Shown piece after piece: positions 36,100-45,545 of a stretch of DNA of 64,000 nucleotides; the stretch's first letter is position 1; each line of letters begins with the position of its first letter. The notes beneath the pieces were generated by a model, which did no database searches, was not told the DNA's origin, and saw only the letters and a program-made list of their open reading frames with translations. A program made the position numbers and the translations under genes. Location of the stretch: NCBI GenBank assembly GCA_000961655.1, contig LADR01000089.1, positions 1-64,000 on the forward strand, written 5' to 3'. Origin of the DNA: Desulfatitalea sp. BRH_c12 (GTDB lineage: Bacteria > Desulfobacterota > Desulfobacteria > Desulfobacterales > Desulfosarcinaceae).

Positions 36100-37515
36100 T
36101 TATGGTTTTCTTCGCATAAGATAAAGAACCCGATCAGAACCTTCTATCGGCTCAGCACGCTCAAGCAAAAAGTGCAAAGCGAAGGCCTTTTCGAATTGAT
36201 CGCGCGTATAATTATCGAATATGTCCACCCTCGATCGCAGCAAACGTTGCACCTGACTGTCCGATTTTGGCACAAACTCGATGATAAGACTTTTACGGCA
36301 AAGTTGAGCAAAAAAAGATGCGACTTTTTCGAAAGGTACATTGTTTGAAATCGAAATGTGATGGATCAGCGCAAGTGCCATTATACAATCAACTGGCCCA
36401 CGATCAAATAATGAGTCGCGTTCTGCACTGTTCCAGCCTAATCCGGGGCTAGGATTTGTTAAATCGAGCAGTAACGGTAAAATGGTCGTTTCGCCATCTT
36501 TACGGACCTGACGATAGTTGATTTCCACGGCAGATGGGTCGATATCAAACGCTACGGTAAATAATCCCCTTTCAGAAGCAACGCGACTAAACAGTCCGAT
36601 ATTGGCGCCCAAGTCCCAAACTTCATTTTTGGGGCCGGCATTATCAAGAAAGACCTCAATTTGGCGTCTTTTTGATTGAAAAGCATTATCTGAATAATTC
36701 GTATCATTATAATAGTCGCTCCATTCGGTGTTGCCGGGCTTCCATTCGAGTTTTGCAATGGTTTTGCGCAAACCATCAAGCAGCCCAATAAGCCCTACCC
36801 TGCTGACTTTGCTGAACTTCAAGGCGGTTTTTGAAAGCGATGCATGACTGTCTGCAAAAGACTGCTGGGTTCTCGCATGCATATGCAAGTGCATCAATAT
36901 TCCAACGCTCGTCCAGCTCCGCTTTGGCAACAAATTGCTTGCTAAATCAAGTGGCAGACCATCAATGTGGTTACGCAATAATTGCCCAAGACGAATATCT
37001 CTCTTTGCCATTAAGGTCAAGGGGGCGAGAAAATGTTGGCAAAACTGCCGGTATGCGACCCATGGCATACCATCGACATATGACTCAAAAGAAAGTGTGT
37101 CGATGAAAATCGGGCGGCCTTGATGAAACTGAACATTATATGCGGAGGCATCTTTCAGACACATGCCATGATTCAAAGCAATAAATTGTATATCGAGCGT
37201 CAGAAGCGCAGCGTCCTTAAGTTGACTGAAACACCATTCATATGGATATGAAATGAATGTCACCGGTTCAGGTTGGATGGTAAGCCATGAATGGACATCC
37301 TTATTTATATCGACCTCGGTGTGGGGAATGAGGAGTCTTTTTTCCGTCAATGCATTATACAACCCAGAGTTGATCAAGTTCTCGTAATTCCCACGGTATG
37401 ATACATTTAAGGCTCGGAAAAGGACACCATCAGACCGATAAAGATATCCATCAGGATCCCGAAATGAAGCAGGTAAAATAGTTTGGGAACTGGTAGTAAA
37501 ACCAGATGGTGTCAT
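36100..37515 (-). CDS. Class I SAM-dependent methyltransferase, large form
   Basis: 471 residues. The C-terminal half has a Rossmann methyltransferase core: EVWDLGANIGLFSRVASE (motif I), TVAFDIDPSAVEINYRQ (motif II acidic) and VDCIMALALIHHI. The N-terminal 250 residues (PASFRDPDGYLYRSDGVLFRAL, LKDASAYNVQFHQGRPIFIDTLSFE) resemble a kinase-like or nodulation-type N-domain, and the segment around DASAYNVQF could bind a nucleotide. GGAGA precedes the ATG. It lies between the sulfatase-superfamily gene and the DPGTGS gene and may cap or modify the polysaccharide. The exact acceptor is unknown. Confidence 0.8.
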   Translation of the reverse strand: MTPSGFTTSSQTILPASFRDPDGYLYRSDGVLFRALNVSYRGNYENLINSGLYNALTEKRLLIPHTEVDINKDVHSWLTIQPEPVTFISYPYEWCFSQLKDAALLTLDIQFIALNHGMCLKDASAYNVQFHQGRPIFIDTLSFESYVDGMPWVAYRQFCQHFLAPLTLMAKRDIRLGQLLRNHIDGLPLDLASNLLPKRSWTSVGILMHLHMHARTQQSFADSHASLSKTALKFSKVSRVGLIGLLDGLRKTIAKLEWKPGNTEWSDYYNDTNYSDNAFQSKRRQIEVFLDNAGPKNEVWDLGANIGLFSRVASERGLFTVAFDIDPSAVEINYRQVRKDGETTILPLLLDLTNPSPGLGWNSAERDSLFDRGPVDCIMALALIHHISISNNVPFEKVASFFAQLCRKSLIIEFVPKSDSQVQRLLRSRVDIFDNYTRDQFEKAFALHFLLERAEPIEGSDRVLYLMRRKP

Positions 37516-37899
37516 TATATATAATCTCCATTTATATTATAAAAAATTGTGTCGATCATTTTGGAGGCACTTATGCTCCATTGTAAAGGGATATCGCGAT
37601 GATAGAATAGAAAATTGTCGAGTATTGTCTGCTGATAAGCACTTTGAATCCATCTCTATCATATAATATACTCTTTAATTTCCCGAAAGCGATTTTTGCT
37701 GACATCGAAGGAGAGAGAGTTAGACCCAGGTTGGCTTTCAGCAAGGGAAGGGCCCACAAGCGAACGAAACAACATTTTGTCTTATACTGCGATCCGGCCC
37801 ATATAGTCATCTATACTTTGGTTTTTTTTCACGAACAGGCAACCTTTTTGTAGCCTGCAAGGGTCTAAACATTCGAGCGATCAGATGCTTGATATGGAT
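37516..37899. other. AT-rich intergenic region, no recognisable gene
   Basis: 384 bases between the sulfatase-superfamily gene and the methyltransferase gene. Short open frames exist on both strands, but neither has a ribosome-binding site or a familiar sequence. It may hold a promoter for the downstream methyltransferase-DPGTGS-yidC group; I see no convincing -35/-10 pair. Confidence 0.5.
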
Positions 37900-40404
37900 T
37901 TACTGTCGCTTTAGAACTGTCTGGATGAGCTGCTTGTGTTCATCCTTGATGTGTATTCTGAATGCTCTCTTTTCTCCCGACAAAGCAATTATGTTGACAT
38001 CACCAGAACGATGATCAAACGCCTTCAGAGGCACATCCGTGCGATAGCCACTGACAGATAGTGCTGGACTATTAAATGCTTTTGATACACCTTCTCTCTT
38101 GTAATCCGGTGCACCCTGCCATATGAGTTTCTCTCCTTTAAAAAAGAGGATATGAGATGCTGGTTTATACTCGACCAAATCAGCGGACCAACCATCAAAT
38201 ACGAGCATTTCGCCATCTACGACAAGCCAATCCAAATAGCCATCCATATTATTGCGTGTTTTATCAACCAAAAGCTCTTTTCCATTCGCAAAGACAAGAG
38301 TGCAGCTACCATCAGATGCGCTTTTTAATTTAACATTTTTTCTATTCTCATTTAAGGGGCGTAATAGAAGGCCTTTTCTTTTCTGCTCAATTTCATAAAC
38401 TCTAACCCTGTTCTCTCCTTTTTGTAAAGCAACTTTGGGAAGCAATACTGAAAAATAATTTTCCTTTTCATTCCATTGAGAGGCGTTGGTGGTAAGCCAG
38501 ATTATGTCATTAATTTCTACCGCCAATTGGAGTTTACGCCCGTTTGCACCTTCGATATACCCGCTAAAGAGTAATGGTAAAAAATGATCGTCTATATTGA
38601 TATTCTGAAAATGATTGATGTTATTGCTCCTTAGCAATAAATCTGCGACTTCACCGATTTGCAAGCTTGATAGGTCACACCCAACCAATTCATTAAAAGG
38701 TCCTCTTGTTATTAGACTGTCAAGTGGCGTACGTTCACCAAAATTTTCAACTTGCCATTTGAGCCGAGAAAAACCTGCAATATCCCTTTCACTCAGATTG
38801 CCTAATTCCGTAAAATCAAAGATTTCTCTTATCTCACCTTTTTTTCTGGCCAAAGAAATTCCGTCAAGCTTCCAAGACACATCAGCTTTAATTACATCAA
38901 TGATAGTTGGCAGAATATCGGCGCTTGTTACAATTCTATTGTCAATCTCACCTTTTTTTTGCTTGGGGTATTTCACAAACATAGGAATCTTAAGGATCTC
39001 ACGCCTGTTAACAGTGTTCGCTATTCGCCGAGATTGCCACGGCTCAAACGCGACGCCATGATCCGCCATAACAATCAATAATGCATCATCATAAATTGCT
39101 TCAGAAATTAATTCTTTTTTGAGCATTCCCAAAAATCTATCTACATACCCGACTTGCTGAAGGTACCTGTGGTAAGCGGTAGCTATCAGGGGTTTTTCTC
39201 CAAGCCACCCTTCCTTATCACTAAGAATTCCCTCAGGCAATTTATGTTCAAAGGTGTATAGTTGTCCAGTAGCAAGATAGCCATAAGGAATATGCGGTAA
39301 TAATGTATGTATAAAGAATAGTTGGGGTTTAGCACTTGATCTTATCTGTGATAAAAATGTTTTCAGTTGTTCAGATTTTTGGGGTGTTCTGGTGTATTTT
39401 GACATCTGAGTGTCACCACTCGTTGAAGTAGGTATATCCTCATAAAAACCTGCCCATTGTGTATCCAGCGCGGGCAACTCATTTGTCCAACTATGAAGGA
39501 ATATTAAGTGTTTGTAGATTACAAAAAGGTCAGAAAAGAAAAGATAATAACTTTGGTCCGATGCTTTATTCAATTTCACACAGAGCTGTTCTGGGCACAA
39601 CTCTGTGTTCACCTCGGAGACATTAAGTTCATACTGTCCACCAAGCATCGTGAACAGACTTTTTGGATAATCCGTTGAAGTCGGCATAAGTTTAACGCCG
39701 GGTTTGGGAAACATGCCGCTAACAATTGCAGGTATAACCTTTACCGTTGATTCCGAAACAGTAATTGCGTTTGGAAACCATAAAGCTTCCGATGCCAAGG
39801 CGGCAAAGTTAGGATAACGTACGGAATCAATCCGCACCTTGGAATCTAAAAGTGCCGTTGTGCTAAATTCATCAAAAACAACGATAACGATCGGCACCGG
39901 ATTTTTTATCTCGATTTCTGAATAAACCTTGTCCACCTGGGGGAATACAAGACGACCAATGGGTGTACCAAAAATAAACCACAACGGGAATATCAGCGTG
40001 ACGGGTAACAACAGGGTTATAAACAACCGAGTCACTTGCAGGCGTGAATACAAAACTGTGAATAGAAGTGCGACAAACCCAGATATGCCTACAACTGATA
40101 GATCCGATATGGTGATTTTTTTTATTAAGGGTAAGACCACTATCGCAGCTAAGACAAAAACAAAAAACAGGTGAACACCTCTCTGCGCCTTTTTATTAAT
40201 CGTATAGATGGCAATTTCGGCGAAAATTAACAAAAATGCAAAACCGAACGAGAGAATAAGGCTCATGCTGACAATAAGCCCTGGTGTGGCGGAGTGCGCC
40301 ACAAAAAACTCTGGATATTTGCCTAGCAAATCATAAATTGGCTGTGCAATTGCAAAGGATATAAATACGAAAAGATGCAGGCAATCCATATAAGACTTGT
40401 TCAT
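37900..40404 (-). CDS. Membrane-bound sulfatase/alkaline-phosphatase superfamily protein
   Basis: 834 residues. Four or five N-terminal TM helices (about 5-160) are followed by an extracytoplasmic sulfatase-like domain. IVIVVFDEFSTTALLD carries metal ligands (DE) and a Thr/Ser at the nucleophile position, without the C/S-X-P-X-R sulfatase signature. FFIHTLLPHIPYGY and LLIVMADHGVAF supply further ligands. This pattern is closer to LtaS/phosphoglycerol or phosphoethanolamine transferases than to true sulfatases. A C-terminal 230-residue region has no family I recognise. It could add a phospho-substituent to the exported polysaccharide. Immediately downstream of the IS remnants. Confidence 0.78.
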   Translation of the reverse strand: MNKSYMDCLHLFVFISFAIAQPIYDLLGKYPEFFVAHSATPGLIVSMSLILSFGFAFLLIFAEIAIYTINKKAQRGVHLFFVFVLAAIVVLPLIKKITISDLSVVGISGFVALLFTVLYSRLQVTRLFITLLLPVTLIFPLWFIFGTPIGRLVFPQVDKVYSEIEIKNPVPIVIVVFDEFSTTALLDSKVRIDSVRYPNFAALASEALWFPNAITVSESTVKVIPAIVSGMFPKPGVKLMPTSTDYPKSLFTMLGGQYELNVSEVNTELCPEQLCVKLNKASDQSYYLFFSDLFVIYKHLIFLHSWTNELPALDTQWAGFYEDIPTSTSGDTQMSKYTRTPQKSEQLKTFLSQIRSSAKPQLFFIHTLLPHIPYGYLATGQLYTFEHKLPEGILSDKEGWLGEKPLIATAYHRYLQQVGYVDRFLGMLKKELISEAIYDDALLIVMADHGVAFEPWQSRRIANTVNRREILKIPMFVKYPKQKKGEIDNRIVTSADILPTIIDVIKADVSWKLDGISLARKKGEIREIFDFTELGNLSERDIAGFSRLKWQVENFGERTPLDSLITRGPFNELVGCDLSSLQIGEVADLLLRSNNINHFQNINIDDHFLPLLFSGYIEGANGRKLQLAVEINDIIWLTTNASQWNEKENYFSVLLPKVALQKGENRVRVYEIEQKRKGLLLRPLNENRKNVKLKSASDGSCTLVFANGKELLVDKTRNNMDGYLDWLVVDGEMLVFDGWSADLVEYKPASHILFFKGEKLIWQGAPDYKREGVSKAFNSPALSVSGYRTDVPLKAFDHRSGDVNIIALSGEKRAFRIHIKDEHKQLIQTVLKRQ

Positions 40405-40593
40405 AACAAAACGGTCCTAAACCCATAGAAAGGTTCCAAGTTCAGGATGCCGCAATTTAAACTTCTTCTAAGTTGGCATCCTGGCGCATGAGATAAAAGG
40501 GAATGCAGCTTTTTGATTACATGCATAGGTTTCATGACTATTTTCAGGACACCGGATTTATTGCGCCTGAGTTCTGGAACACGATGGTTCCAT

Positions 40594-40760
40594 CTAAGCA
40601 TTCTTCGTGGAGATAGCGCCCCAGGTGCCTCTATCATAAGTGTGAAGCTGATCCGTCATCAGGTGAGATCCCTTATCAACACAACGTTTGATGTGTGGCA
40701 AAAGGTCCATCATACTGTCACTTTTTTTACCGGAACAGTCAGAACCGGGGCGTTACGATA
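40594..40760 (-). pseudogene. Remnant of an IS1595-family transposase (C-terminal-side part)
   Basis: Minus-strand translation of 40713-40594 gives a peptide including HIKRCVDKGSHLMTDQL, which resembles the conserved catalytic-domain region of IS1595 transposases (a TDE/TDQ segment after GS). A preceding RNAPVLTVPVKKV-like stretch is in another frame. Stops and frameshifts make it nonfunctional. The matching N-terminal part lies at 42474-42660, across the inserted IS1634-like element. The rest of the gap 40405-40799 shows nothing clear. Confidence 0.45.
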
Positions 40761-40821
40761 GACCGCAACCAGCACTCACTGCTTTTTTGTTCCGTGTTAT
40801 CATCGTTACAATATAAAATTG

Positions 40822-42452
40822 TTGTAACGATGACAGGAGGAAATCGTATATGGCCATAGTGTATCAGACCAATAAAAAGACCGGCGTCACCTATGCTTAC
40901 GAGAATTGCTTATTGGGATAAGAAAAAGAAGCAGTCCCGGGCGAAACGTAAATGTATAGGGAAGGTGGACCCCGAGACACAGCAAATCATTTCCACGCGA
41001 AAACGACAACTGTCGGAAGTAGGCCAGGCCCCTAAGCGGGGGCCAGTGCCGGTTACCCGGACGAAACGCAGTTTTTATGGAGCCACCTACCTTTTTGACC
41101 GCATTGGAGAAGATACCGGCGTGACTGAGGATCTGAAAACCTGCTTTCCAGAAAGTTACCGGCAGATCCTGTCCATCGATTATTATCTGATTTTGGAAGA
41201 TAGGAACCCCCTGAGCCGTTTTAATCGCTGGGCGGCCGTGCATTGGCATCCCCATGGTGACAGCATATCATCTCAGAGAAGCAGTGAATTGTTCGCCTCT
41301 CTTACTGATGAGGCAAGGCAGCGCTTTTTTTATCTTCAGGCAAAACGTCGAGTTGACAAAGAGTATCTGGCCTATGATAGCACTTCTGTTTCCAGTTATT
41401 TAAAAAGCCTAAGGCAGGTCCGCTACGGCAAAAACAAAGACCATGAGCATCTGGCCCAGATCAATCTGAGCCTGTTGTTCGGACAACAATCCCGTCTGCC
41501 TTTTTATTACCGAAAGCTGGCCGGCAACATTCCTGACGTGGAAAACCCTTAAGAAACTGCTGGCCGACATTAATACGTTGGGCTACGAGAAGATCAAGGT
41601 GGTGTCCTGGATCGAGGTTTTTTCAGCGCCGCCAACATCAACGAGCTATACAGGCATCATATCAAGTTTTTGATTGCCACCAAGCTGTCCCTGAAATTTG
41701 TGCAGACACATCTGGATACCGTGCGCGATACGATGCGCAGTTGGAACCACTATAGCCAGGACTATCAACTCTATATGTATTCCCTGCCGGTTACTTGGGA
41801 CTATGTTCAAGATCGCCCTTATAAAGGGGACAACATCAAAGCGGATCGTCGGATGTACCTTCATTTATATCATTCCCCGGAGCGGGCCCTGGAGGATGAA
41901 ATGGCCTTCAACAGCCAGCTGGCCGATTTACAGGCGGAATTGGAAAGTGGCCAGCGGCATCCGGATCATGAGAAGCAGTATGCCAAATATTTTGAGGTGA
42001 AAAGCACACCGGTCAGAGGCACAAAAGTAGTTGTCAGGGAAGAGGCCCTGTCCGAGGCCAAACGCAATTACGGGCTTTTTGCGCTATTGAGCAACGAGAT
42101 AAAGGAAGCACAAGAGGCGTTGGAGATTTATCGGAACAAGGACCTGGTGGAAAAGGCCTTCGATAATCTTAAAGAGCGGCTCAATCTGCGCCGGTTGGCT
42201 GTCTCATCGGAACAAAGTCTGGATGGTAAGCTCTTTGTGCAGTTCATCGCACTGATCTTTTTATCCTACATCACAAGGAAGATGCAGGAAAACAAGCTAT
42301 TCAAGAACCATACGTTGCAAGAGATTTTGGACGAGTTCGACATCATTGAATGCTTCGAAGTGCCGGGCCAACGACTACAGGTCGGAGAAACAACGAAACG
42401 TCAAATGGAACTATACACCACCTTTGGTATTATGCCGCCTGCATCGTTACAA
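40822..42452 (+). mobile_element. IS1634-like (IS4 superfamily) insertion sequence, degraded
   Basis: Candidate inverted repeats flank the transposase frame: TTGTAACGATGACAGG at 40822-40837 and CCTGCATCGTTACAA at 42438-42452 (one indel). A hairpin (40800-40811 with 40822-40833) lies just before the transposase start and may limit read-through expression. The element separates the two halves of an IS1595-like gene, so it appears to have inserted into it. Outer ends may extend further than given here. Confidence 0.6.
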
Positions 42453-42455
42453 TAG
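40850..42455 (+). pseudogene. IS1634-like transposase, frameshifted
   Basis: The true start is ATG at 40850 (AGGAGG upstream), MAIVYQTNKKTGVTYAYEN, which hits a stop at 40921 after a frame change. The sequence continues in another frame (AYWDKKKKQSRAKRKCIGKVD) to about 41545, where one extra G in GTGGAAAACC ends that frame. A third shift occurs near 41610 just before the catalytic DRG. The last part (41670-42455) carries the YRNKDLVEKAFDNLKERL motif with the catalytic Glu. At least three frameshifts, so inactive. Confidence 0.8.
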
Positions 42456-42473
42456 TCCGGGAATTTAGGTTGT

Positions 42474-42660
42474 AACGGTAAATTGCTTTTTACAGTGGGC
42501 GCATTCATAAAGACCGGCCCTCACTTTTTGGCACGACAGAGCATTAGACATGTAACAACAGCAGTGAGAACAGTATCGGCCATCTCCCCGAATGATGTAC
42601 TCAAAAAAACTCGGCAGGCCGAAGCGTCTGCAAACCTTTTCCAAATTGGTCGATGTTCAT
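42474..42660 (-). pseudogene. N-terminal fragment of an IS1595-family transposase
   Basis: On the minus strand, ATG at 42660 has AAGGAGG upstream and begins MNIDQFGK. After a frameshift it continues VCRRFGLPSFFEYIIRGDG, then a zinc-ribbon-like stretch with CSHC and ECAHCKKQF, as in IS1595 N-termini. It breaks off at about 42474, next to the IS1634-like element. The rest of the 331-base gap 42456-42786 has no gene. Confidence 0.55.
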
Positions 42661-42786
42661 GGCATCCTCCTTGATGTTTTCGAGGATGCTATCATGGTGC
42701 TGTGACAGATCCGGGCACAGCGATGCCTTCATATTTTTTATAGAACCGAAGATTTTTCAATCGAAATTCTCGTTTTAGGTGGTGAG

Positions 42787-43863
42787 TTAATTGACAATAG
42801 ATAGAAGACGCTGCCAAGCGACATATAGAATATTTCTAGAATAACTCGCAGTTGCGAAGATTTTTGGACGTAAAACATCGATTTTCCCCATTTCATTTTG
42901 AAACCATTTATCATCAACACCGTAGGACTTTGACAGAATTTCTCTATGACTGTTATCATTAAGTAAACTGTTTAATTTCAGTAGTCCTATCATTTTATAG
43001 GGTTTATCAAGCCATTGATTACCCAAAAAATATAATAAAGCTTTTTCGATATTTAAATGCTCATTACTAGGAATATCTTTGACTATCAATTGGTCATAAA
43101 ACCCATCTATAAGCAACTCCCTATTAACATTATCGAAAAATTTTTCGGCAATTAAATAATGCTCATTGATAGTTCGAATTGAGTTTGTAGGGGTTTCACA
43201 GCTTGCATTTTCGCCGGGCATGATCCTAAAATTAACTAATTCTTTGTGTGATATACTTATCTCGTAATGTTTTACCAATCGGACCCACATATCGAAATCG
43301 GGGAGTTGGCGAAGTCGGTTATTGTAAGTGCCTAAATTTTTATAGCACTCCCTTCTTATAAGCATTGTAGGATGGCATATGCAATTGCCATGATCAAAAA
43401 AGTGTCTAAGCCATTTCCCTCGTGGCCTATTTTCTTGATGAAAAACTTTTTCAAATGGCAATTTTGTTTTAATGTGCCCTCCTTCTTTATCAACAAATCT
43501 TGCCAGCCCAAAGCATGCGCCAAGTGAAGGATTTTCTCTCATTAAATCTATCTGATATGCCAACTTGTACTCGTCAATCCAACTGTCATCCGAATTAATA
43601 AGTGCGATGAATTCACCCGATGCCTTTTCAATGAGGTCATTGGTAACGAAGCAAGCACCGCGATTGACGTCGTTTTGAAAAAATTTTATTCTGGGGTCAT
43701 TAACAGAAGCAATTACCTCCTTTGTTCTATCAGAAGACCCATCGTCGGCTATTAAAAACTCGAATTCCACATCACGTTGCTGCAGGACACTTTCGATCGC
43801 CTGTTTGACAAAGCCGGCATGATTATACGCCGCCATAATAACAGAGACGGTTGCTGATTTCAT
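42787..43863 (-). CDS. Glycosyltransferase family 2
   Basis: 358 residues. GT-A N-terminal domain with SVIMAAYNHAGFVKQAIESVLQQ, FLIADDGSSDRTKEVI, NDVNRGACFVTNDL and ALINSDDSWIDEYKLAYQIDLM. HPTMLIRRECYKNLGTYN and DFDMWVRLVKH are acceptor-side family motifs. The ATG overlaps the stop of the upstream GT2 gene by 4 bases (ATGA), implying translational coupling. A step in polysaccharide assembly with unknown sugar. Last intact gene before the IS remnants. Confidence 0.88.
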   Translation of the reverse strand: MKSATVSVIMAAYNHAGFVKQAIESVLQQRDVEFEFLIADDGSSDRTKEVIASVNDPRIKFFQNDVNRGACFVTNDLIEKASGEFIALINSDDSWIDEYKLAYQIDLMRENPSLGACFGLARFVDKEGGHIKTKLPFEKVFHQENRPRGKWLRHFFDHGNCICHPTMLIRRECYKNLGTYNNRLRQLPDFDMWVRLVKHYEISISHKELVNFRIMPGENASCETPTNSIRTINEHYLIAEKFFDNVNRELLIDGFYDQLIVKDIPSNEHLNIEKALLYFLGNQWLDKPYKMIGLLKLNSLLNDNSHREILSKSYGVDDKWFQNEMGKIDVLRPKIFATASYSRNILYVAWQRLLSIVN

Positions 43864-44825
43864 GCAACCCCCCTAAAAAATATTCTTACGATGGAGCGTT
43901 TCAGTTTTGGGGGTAACAATGAACGAGAGAGTGTCAATATTATTGGCGGCATGAAATCTAAAATATTTGGCAATATTCGGGCAAACGGCTTGCATGTATC
44001 CGCGACAGCGTCCTCTACTGACGAAGTTATAATATTGTGCTTTAGGCAATTAGATAAATTTTCAAAATCATTTTTAAAGATGTGCATAGTTAACTCATCG
44101 TAGGCAGGGATAAGTCCAAGTTGTTCTTTTAATTTTTCGACATGAGGTTTTTGAGCCCATACTCCGTTTGAATGGAGACGATACACAGACATGGGTTCCT
44201 CCAGAAAACCAATCAGGCTATATCTTGCAATACAGATATTTACGATCCAATCATATGATTTAATGCTGAATATTGCTGGTGGCAGCTTTTCCAATCCAGA
44301 TTTACGATACATGCAAGTCGAAAAATTCCCAATAATGTTATCAGCAATCAGTTCTCGGGCACTAATAAAACGATGTCCATTCCCAATTGCTGTCCTGATA
44401 GTAAAACTTGCCTGATCTTCCTGATACACAAAGTAGTTGACTGAACAAAGATCGCAACCATAGAAATTATCTAAAAAATCGCATTGATGCTTAAGCTTTA
44501 ATGAACTGACCCAGTAGTCGTCACCTTCTAAGACAGCGACATATGTCCCGGTGCAGGCAGCGAAACCGCGCTGATAATTTCTGGTTATACCTATATTTGA
44601 GTTGCCATCCAGATATTTGAATTGGAACCTTGGGTCCCTTCCCTCATGCTCTCTTATAATAGTCAAGGTGTTGTCTGATGATCCGTCGTCGGCGATAACT
44701 AACTCTACTGGACCTTCCAAGGTCTGGAAAAATATGCTGTTTATCGCCTTCTCGATGTATTTTTCATGGTTGTAGGTTACCAGCAAGATGGATAAACGGG
44801 GGCCACATTCGTTTTTATAAATCAT
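43860..44825 (-). CDS. Glycosyltransferase family 2
   Basis: 321 residues with SILLVTYNHEKYIEKAINSIFFQ, ELVIADDGSSDNTLTIIREH, NSNIGITRNYQRGF, AVLEGDDYWVSSLKLKHQCDFL (DDYW), STCMYRKSGLEKLP and YDWIVNICIARY. A C-terminal amphipathic or hydrophobic tail (MPPIILTLSRSLLPPK) may anchor it to the membrane. Its stop overlaps the next GT2 start by 4 bases, so the two were probably acquired and are expressed together. Confidence 0.88.
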   Translation of the reverse strand: MIYKNECGPRLSILLVTYNHEKYIEKAINSIFFQTLEGPVELVIADDGSSDNTLTIIREHEGRDPRFQFKYLDGNSNIGITRNYQRGFAACTGTYVAVLEGDDYWVSSLKLKHQCDFLDNFYGCDLCSVNYFVYQEDQASFTIRTAIGNGHRFISARELIADNIIGNFSTCMYRKSGLEKLPPAIFSIKSYDWIVNICIARYSLIGFLEEPMSVYRLHSNGVWAQKPHVEKLKEQLGLIPAYDELTMHIFKNDFENLSNCLKHNIITSSVEDAVADTCKPFARILPNILDFMPPIILTLSRSLLPPKLKRSIVRIFFRGVA

Positions 44826-44871
44826 GGGCGTACCAAATTTATTATAATTATAACTGCATTATATTCTAATT

Positions 44872-45528
44872 TTATTTAATCAATGGCCGAGCAGGATTGC
44901 CAACAACAGTTATACCTGGTGGCACATTTTTTGTTACTACAGCCCCCATCCCTATGACAGCTTCACACCCGATGGTTAAAGGCTCTCCATGTTTACCTTG
45001 CCTTATTGCAGCACCAGTGCCAATGTAGACATGATCTTCTATAACAACGTTGCCATTACACTTTACCGAAGGTGCAAAAGTTACGTAATCCCCGATTATA
45101 CAGTCATGAGCTACATATGAGTAGATGTTTGCATGGAAAAAAACTCCAATGTGAACATTCGATGTGATTGTAACGAATGGTGAAAGGATAGAGCCATGAC
45201 CCATTTGAATCGCGTCCATTGTGACTACGTTCTTCGCATTTATTGAAAATGGAACCGATCCTGCGTCTATGCAAATCTTTGCAATTCTTTGTCTTGCTTT
45301 AGAATTCCCTATAGCAATATTGAATCGCTTTGGGTTGGGCAAATTTAAAAAATTCTTAAGGGATATAACGGAAAAACCATTGACCGGCATCAAATCATCA
45401 ACATCTTCTACTACGAAAAAAAGTTCCGCATTACCGGAGAGTATTTCGCCTCGCAACCCTGAGTTTGCCAAAGGCATGACTTCCCTTCCATATCCTCCAG
45501 CTCCAATTAGACCATAATAAGTTTTCAT
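44872..45528 (-). CDS. PglD/NeuD-type sugar O/N-acetyltransferase
   Basis: 218 residues. The N-terminal Rossmann-like UDP-sugar-binding domain (GLIGAGGYGREVMPLA) is followed by hexapeptide repeats of a left-handed beta-helix. HDCIIGDYVTFAPSVKCNGNVVIEDHVYIGTGAAIRQGK contains the catalytic-His region, and the C-terminus VVGNPARPLIK is characteristic. It uses acetyl-CoA to acetylate an aminosugar nucleotide. It lies 17 bases after the aminotransferase gene, which would make its amino-sugar substrate. Confidence 0.9.
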   Translation of the reverse strand: MKTYYGLIGAGGYGREVMPLANSGLRGEILSGNAELFFVVEDVDDLMPVNGFSVISLKNFLNLPNPKRFNIAIGNSKARQRIAKICIDAGSVPFSINAKNVVTMDAIQMGHGSILSPFVTITSNVHIGVFFHANIYSYVAHDCIIGDYVTFAPSVKCNGNVVIEDHVYIGTGAAIRQGKHGEPLTIGCEAVIGMGAVVTKNVPPGITVVGNPARPLIK

Positions 45529-45545
45529 GAAAATATATTTCCACT

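Noticed and set aside
37571-37853. Two small opposite-strand open frames in the 37.5-37.9 kb gap
   Set aside because: No ribosome-binding sites, low-complexity AT-rich sequence and no recognisable motif.
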